A stretch of DNA of 8,058 bases. Source: CAXFCD01 sp964001155. GTDB lineage: Bacteria; Fidelibacterota; Marinisomatia; Marinisomatales; UBA1611. Where the stretch lies: the NCBI GenBank assembly GCA_964001155.1, contig CAXFCD010000245.1, positions 1-8,058 of the forward strand, written 5' to 3'. Under the pieces are notes generated by a model. The model had not been told where the DNA came from, searched no databases, and was given only the letters and a program-made list of their open reading frames with translations. This document shows, piece by piece, positions 4,614 to 8,058 of the stretch. The position numbers and the translations under genes are program-made. Every line of letters begins with the position of its first letter. Positions within the stretch are counted from its first letter, which is position 1.

Positions 4614-6610
4614 TCCCGGAAAAACGCATTGCCGAACTCCGGGACATTCTTCAAGATCACAATTACCGCTATTATGTCTTGGATAATCCAGTTATTTCCG
4701 ATGGAGAATACGATAATCTCCTTCGCGAATTGGAAGAATTGGAGAATAAAAATCCCAGCCTAATTACCGCCGATTCTCCCACCCAGCGTGTAGGGGCGGA
4801 ACCTGTCTCTGAATTTGGTACCATCGAACATCGAAAGCCCATGCTTTCCTTGGCCAATGCCATGAACCAAGATGAATTAGCCGCCTTTGATGAACGCATG
4901 CAAAAAGGCTTGGAGAAAAATTCCATAACTTATATTGCAGAACCAAAACTGGATGGATTGGGTGTGGAATTGGTTTATGAGAACGGTATTTTTGCTTACG
5001 GATCTACTCGCGGCGATGGATTCACGGGAGAAGATATCACCCATAATTTGAAAACGATTCGCAGTATTCCATTGGCATTACGAACGGATGATCTTTCAGC
5101 TCCGACACTTTTGGAAGTCCGTGGAGAAGTTTTCATCAAAAAAGATGATTTTAAATCATTAAACAACTATCGAGAAACAGATGGAAAACCAGTTTTTGCC
5201 AATCCCCGGAATGCTGCTGCAGGTAGTTTACGGCAATTAGATCCAGCCATTACGGCCAAACGTCCGCTCTCAATTTATTGTTATGAAGCCGGTGAAATAA
5301 TTAGCCAATCATTTGCGGATCATAATATTTTTTTAGATGCTTTAAATAAATGGGGACTGCCTGTCAATCCACTGATACAATCTGTCACAGGATCAGCAGC
5401 GTTAATCCAATACCATGAAGATTTAGAAGCGAAACGAAATGATCTTCCTTATGAAATTGACGGCACTGTTTTTAAAGTGAACAATTATGATGAGAGAGAT
5501 CAATTAGGTATGCGCAGTCGGTCACCACGCTGGGCCATTGCGGGAAAATTCAAAGCACAACAAGCCACAACTATCATTCATGATATCGATATTCAGGTAG
5601 GAAGAACAGGCGCTCTGACACCTGTGGCCAAGTTAGAACCTGTGTATTTAGCAGGCGTTACTGTCACCAATGCGACGCTTCATAATCAAGATGAAGTTGA
5701 CCGGAAAGATATCCGGGTGGGTGACACAGTTTTGATTGAACGTGCAGGAGATGTGATTCCAAAAGTGGTGAAAGTTATTTTAGATAAGCGACCGAAAAAC
5801 ACAGAGCCATTTCAGATTCCAAAGGAGTGTCCTGTGTGTAGCCATGAAGCGTTTCGACCGGAAGGAGAAGCCATTCTGCGTTGCGGGAATATGTCCTGCC
5901 CAAAACAAATCAAAGGTCGCATTCAGCATTTCGCTTCAAAACTGGCCATGGATATTGATGGTCTGGGTGAAAAGATTGTTGACCAATTGGTTGATGAAAA
6001 TTTGATTAACTCAATTGAAGATCTATTCACTCTGGAGCAAGAGTCATTGGCAAATCTGGACCGTATGGGCGAAAAATCTGCCGAAAACCTCATTGATGCA
6101 ATTTCCAATGCAAAGGAAACAACTTTTGCCAGATTTGTTTATGCTTTAGGGATTCGTAATGTTGGGGAGCATATAGCCAAAGTTTTAGAAAAACAATTTT
6201 CAGGCAATTTGGATAAATTCCAATATGCCAGTGCTGAAGAATTGGAAGCTATTGATGAAATTGGTCCCATTGTTGCTGAAACAGTTCTTCAATTTTGGTC
6301 AGATGACTCTAACAAACAAATTGTCCAACATTGTCTGGATCGCGGTGTAACTCTTGCCAAAGTTGATGTGAGTGACCATCAACCCTTTGATGGACAAACA
6401 TTTGTATTTACAGGTTCGTTGAAAAAACTTACACGAAATGAAGCAAAGGAAATGGTAGAAAAATTGGGCGGTAAAACTTCAGGCTCTGTCAGTAAAAAAA
6501 CAGACTTTGTTGTGTCGGGGTCCGGAGCAGGATCAAAGCTAAAAAAAGCAAAAGAATTGGATGTGGATGTTTTGACTGAAGATGAATTTTTAGAAAATGT
6601 TAAACAATGA
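4610..6610 (+). CDS. ligA: NAD-dependent DNA ligase LigA
   Basis: LigA seals 3'-OH/5'-phosphate nicks in DNA during replication and repair, using NAD+ as AMP donor. The protein is 666 residues, the normal length. Domain Ia (about 1-65) includes YRYYVLDNPVISDGEYD, which binds NMN. The adenylation domain has the nucleotidyl-lysine motif KLDG with Lys113, plus the RGEVF, NPRNAAAGSLRQLD and DGTVFKV motifs. An OB fold follows (VGRTGALTPVAKLEPV, RAGDVIPKVV). The zinc finger uses Cys407, Cys410, Cys425 and Cys430. A helix-hairpin-helix region covers about 440-580 and a BRCT domain about 589-666 (FVFTGSLKKLTRNEA). All expected parts are present and intact. The ATG overlaps the previous stop by 4 bp (ATGA), and there is no clear Shine-Dalgarno sequence, fitting translational coupling. 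Confidence 0.98.
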   Translation: MIPEKRIAELRDILQDHNYRYYVLDNPVISDGEYDNLLRELEELENKNPSLITADSPTQRVGAEPVSEFGTIEHRKPMLSLANAMNQDELAAFDERMQKGLEKNSITYIAEPKLDGLGVELVYENGIFAYGSTRGDGFTGEDITHNLKTIRSIPLALRTDDLSAPTLLEVRGEVFIKKDDFKSLNNYRETDGKPVFANPRNAAAGSLRQLDPAITAKRPLSIYCYEAGEIISQSFADHNIFLDALNKWGLPVNPLIQSVTGSAALIQYHEDLEAKRNDLPYEIDGTVFKVNNYDERDQLGMRSRSPRWAIAGKFKAQQATTIIHDIDIQVGRTGALTPVAKLEPVYLAGVTVTNATLHNQDEVDRKDIRVGDTVLIERAGDVIPKVVKVILDKRPKNTEPFQIPKECPVCSHEAFRPEGEAILRCGNMSCPKQIKGRIQHFASKLAMDIDGLGEKIVDQLVDENLINSIEDLFTLEQESLANLDRMGEKSAENLIDAISNAKETTFARFVYALGIRNVGEHIAKVLEKQFSGNLDKFQYASAEELEAIDEIGPIVAETVLQFWSDDSNKQIVQHCLDRGVTLAKVDVSDHQPFDGQTFVFTGSLKKLTRNEAKEMVEKLGGKTSGSVSKKTDFVVSGSGAGSKLKKAKELDVDVLTEDEFLENVKQ

Positions 6611-6655
6611 ACAATTATTTAGCACATAGAGTTTTGAAAATCAGGAGAAGATTTC
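6611..6655 (+). other. 45-bp gap between ligA and the dehydrogenase gene
   Basis: This gap is the only break longer than 15 bp in the plus-strand series. It is AT-rich and I see no convincing terminator for ligA and no good -35/-10 pair. It contains AGGAG at 6643-6647, 8 nt before the ATG at 6656. It also holds the 5' arm of an inverted repeat that encloses that ribosome binding site. Read-through from ligA is therefore possible. Confidence 0.5.
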
Positions 6656-6688
6656 ATGGAGAGATTTTCAAAGTCGGGAGACTTTGAA
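6633..6688 (+). promoter_or_regulatory. Two alternative hairpins around the dehydrogenase start codon
   Basis: TTTGAAAATC (6633-6642) pairs perfectly with GATTTTCAAA (6663-6672), a 10-bp stem. Its 20-nt loop holds both the AGGAG and the ATG at 6656. A second perfect 9-bp hairpin, TTCAAAGTC (6667-6675) and GACTTTGAA (6680-6688), closes on the GNRA-type tetraloop GGGA. The two share bases 6667-6672, so they cannot form together. The first presents the start site in a loop, while the second frees the upstream arm. If translation begins at the in-frame ATG 6722, this stretch would be 5' leader RNA. The pairing is seen directly; any regulatory role is inferred. Confidence 0.4.
6643..6647 (+). promoter_or_regulatory. 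Shine-Dalgarno sequence for the ATG at 6656
   Basis: AGGAG with an 8-nt spacer to ATG 6656 is a good ribosome binding site in a window where most genes lack one. It is the main reason for preferring 6656 over the in-frame ATG at 6722, which lies at the signal peptide. Confidence 0.6.
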
Positions 6689-7906
6689 GCGATTGGAAAA
6701 GAAAATCAATTAAATTCTCCCATGCAATTTATCCTGCTCCTATTTCTCTCTGTCTCTTTCAGCCAAAATTTTGCTGTCTTCAAAATCGCAGATGTTCCTG
6801 CAAAAGCGCTTTATATCACCCAACCTCAAGGAGATGATTCACGGTTATTCGTCCTTAATCAAAAAGGTCAAATCCATATTATTAAAAATGGTGATGTGTT
6901 AAAAGACCCCTTTTTAGATATTTCAGACCGTGTTCAAAGCTCACTGATTCCCGGAAGTGAAGAAGGATTATTGGGACTTGCCTTCCATCCTGATTTTTAT
7001 ACAAATGGTTTTTTCTATGTGAACTATGTCAGTTTAAATGAAACATCTGTTGTCTCTCGGTTCAACGTCACCACTGATCCGGAAAAAGGAGATGAAACTT
7101 CAGAAAAAATCTTATTGGAATTAGAACAGCCCTTTGGAAATCACAATGGCGGACATCTTGTTTTTGGGCCTCATGACGGCATGCTCTACATCGGTTTTGG
7201 TGATGGTGGAAAATGGGGTGATCCTTATGATCATTCCCAAAATACGAACACACTTTTGGGTTCAATTTTGCGCATTGATGTGGACAACGGTAATCCATAT
7301 GCCATTCCACCGGACAATCCATTCGTAGGACAGAAAGATAAAAAACAAGAAATTTGGTGTTATGGATTACGGAATCCCTGGCGATTTTCTTTTGACCGGA
7401 AAACTGGTGATCTCATTATCGGAGATGTGGGACAAAATAAATGGGAAGAAATTAACTGGAGTACCTGGGAGGATTCCAAAGGCGCCAATTATGGTTGGCG
7501 AACCATGGAGGCCAATCATTGTTATAATCCTGAAGAGTTTTGCGATACCACCGGTCTTGTAAAACCTATCCATGAATACCCAAACAATGCAGCTTATATA
7601 AAAATACTCATCGGTATGGATGAGACTGAAGCTACCGGCTGTTCCGTTACCGGTGGGTATATCTACCGAGGCGACATCTTGCCAAAACTCAAAGGAACTT
7701 ATATCTTTGGAGACTACTGCACCGGACGAATTTGGTCATTCCAATTAAAAAATGGTAAACGGACCAATTTCCGAAATATCCATCGTTATTTGAAAAAAAC
7801 TAGTAAAGATGTGCCCCTTTTCATATCATCCTTTGGGGAAGATAATTCAGGTGAACTCTATGTAGTGGATTATTTGGGTGCTATCTATAAATTTGTACCG
7901 TATTAA
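6656..7906 (+). CDS. Secreted PQQ-dependent sugar dehydrogenase (glucose/sorbosone dehydrogenase family)
   Basis: This family of six-bladed beta-propellers oxidises aldoses outside the cytoplasm with PQQ as cofactor. The 416-residue reading has HNGGHLVFGPHDGMLYIGFG (163-182), whose His163 matches the catalytic His of soluble glucose dehydrogenase. It is followed by GDGGKWGDP and LLGSILRIDVD. GLRNPWRFSFD (237-247) carries the PQQ-site Arg239. Further family motifs are GDVGQNKWEEIN, NYGWR (278-282), TGGYIYRG (332-339) and FGDYCTGRIW (351-360). Five cysteines (235, 289, 296, 329, 355) fit an exported protein. The start is uncertain. ATG 6656 has AGGAG 8 nt upstream but puts 22 residues before a signal-like MQFILLLFLSVSFSQ. 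ATG 6722 starts directly at that signal, giving 394 residues, but has no Shine-Dalgarno sequence and no positive charge in the n-region. The substrate cannot be read from sequence. Confidence 0.93.
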   Translation: MERFSKSGDFEAIGKENQLNSPMQFILLLFLSVSFSQNFAVFKIADVPAKALYITQPQGDDSRLFVLNQKGQIHIIKNGDVLKDPFLDISDRVQSSLIPGSEEGLLGLAFHPDFYTNGFFYVNYVSLNETSVVSRFNVTTDPEKGDETSEKILLELEQPFGNHNGGHLVFGPHDGMLYIGFGDGGKWGDPYDHSQNTNTLLGSILRIDVDNGNPYAIPPDNPFVGQKDKKQEIWCYGLRNPWRFSFDRKTGDLIIGDVGQNKWEEINWSTWEDSKGANYGWRTMEANHCYNPEEFCDTTGLVKPIHEYPNNAAYIKILIGMDETEATGCSVTGGYIYRGDILPKLKGTYIFGDYCTGRIWSFQLKNGKRTNFRNIHRYLKKTSKDVPLFISSFGEDNSGELYVVDYLGAIYKFVPY

Positions 7907-7921
7907 CAACAGAGTATTATT

Positions 7922-8058
7922 ATGATGAAAATCGAAGAAGTAGTCGGCGACTTGATCCTCGTCGTCCTTGACAACCATGAACCTTTAGCAAAGATTGGTA
8001 TTGATCAAGACAAAATATTTGTCTACGTAAATGGCTATGACGAAAATGGGATGTGGAT
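7922..8058 (+). CDS. Start of a small protein of unknown function, 3' end outside window
   Basis: An open frame starts with two consecutive ATG codons (7922 and 7925), 15 bp after the dehydrogenase stop, and stays open for 45 codons to the window edge. It begins MMKIEEVVGDLILVVLDNHE and continues with PLAKIGIDQDKIFVYVNGYD and ENGMW. This looks like a compact, acidic beta-rich cytoplasmic protein with no signal peptide. The sequence is clearly protein-like, with alternating hydrophobic strands and turn residues. I do not recognise the family. No strong Shine-Dalgarno sequence is seen before it. The short gap suggests cotranscription with the dehydrogenase gene. Confidence 0.7.
   Translation, partial: MMKIEEVVGDLILVVLDNHEPLAKIGIDQDKIFVYVNGYDENGMW

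Noticed and set aside
7068..7573. Several overlapping open frames on both strands inside the dehydrogenase gene
   Set aside because: All are shadows of a long gene with intact family motifs across the region.

Overview
The window comes from a bacterial chromosome with moderately AT-rich coding sequence. It is densely packed with housekeeping genes and small exported proteins. There are no mobile elements, CRISPR arrays, tRNAs or rRNAs that I can see. Several exported proteins have short signal peptides, two of them ending in Ala-Gln or Ser-Gln, and most start codons lack a strong Shine-Dalgarno sequence. Together with a Cys/Tyr-type cysteine dioxygenase, this suggests the FCB superphylum (Bacteroidota, Candidatus Marinimicrobia or relatives). 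That placement is an inference from style, not a phylogenetic result.

Layout. The left arm (1-1692) is on the minus strand. An exported protein resembling the LPP20/FlgT-type family (847-1692) lies upstream of carA, the small subunit of carbamoyl-phosphate synthase. carA starts at 788 and runs off the left edge of the window. A 92-bp divergent intergenic region (1693-1784) holds plausible promoters in both directions. The right arm (1785-8058) is on the plus strand. It is a tightly packed series of six genes with junctions of +2, -4, 0, -7 and -4 bp: a membrane-anchored lipoprotein, a small secreted protein, a TPR-like helical protein, a cysteine dioxygenase, a small secreted beta-rich protein and NAD-dependent DNA ligase (ligA). 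After a 45-bp gap comes a secreted PQQ-type sugar (glucose/sorbosone) dehydrogenase, then the first 45 codons of a small unknown gene cut off by the right edge.

How the genes fit together. CarA feeds pyrimidine and arginine synthesis, cysteine dioxygenase starts cysteine catabolism, LigA seals nicks in replication and repair, and the sugar dehydrogenase oxidises sugars outside the cytoplasm. They do not form one obvious pathway. The stop/start overlaps, two of them with TTG or GTG starts, point to a shared transcript with translational coupling for the six-gene block.

The most interesting signals are RNA-level. The carA leader has two interleaved inverted repeats that cannot both fold fully. 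They lie just ahead of a terminator-like hairpin with an eight-T tail inside carA codons 5-18. The start region of the sugar dehydrogenase gene also has two overlapping alternative hairpins, one of which places the Shine-Dalgarno sequence and start codon in its loop.
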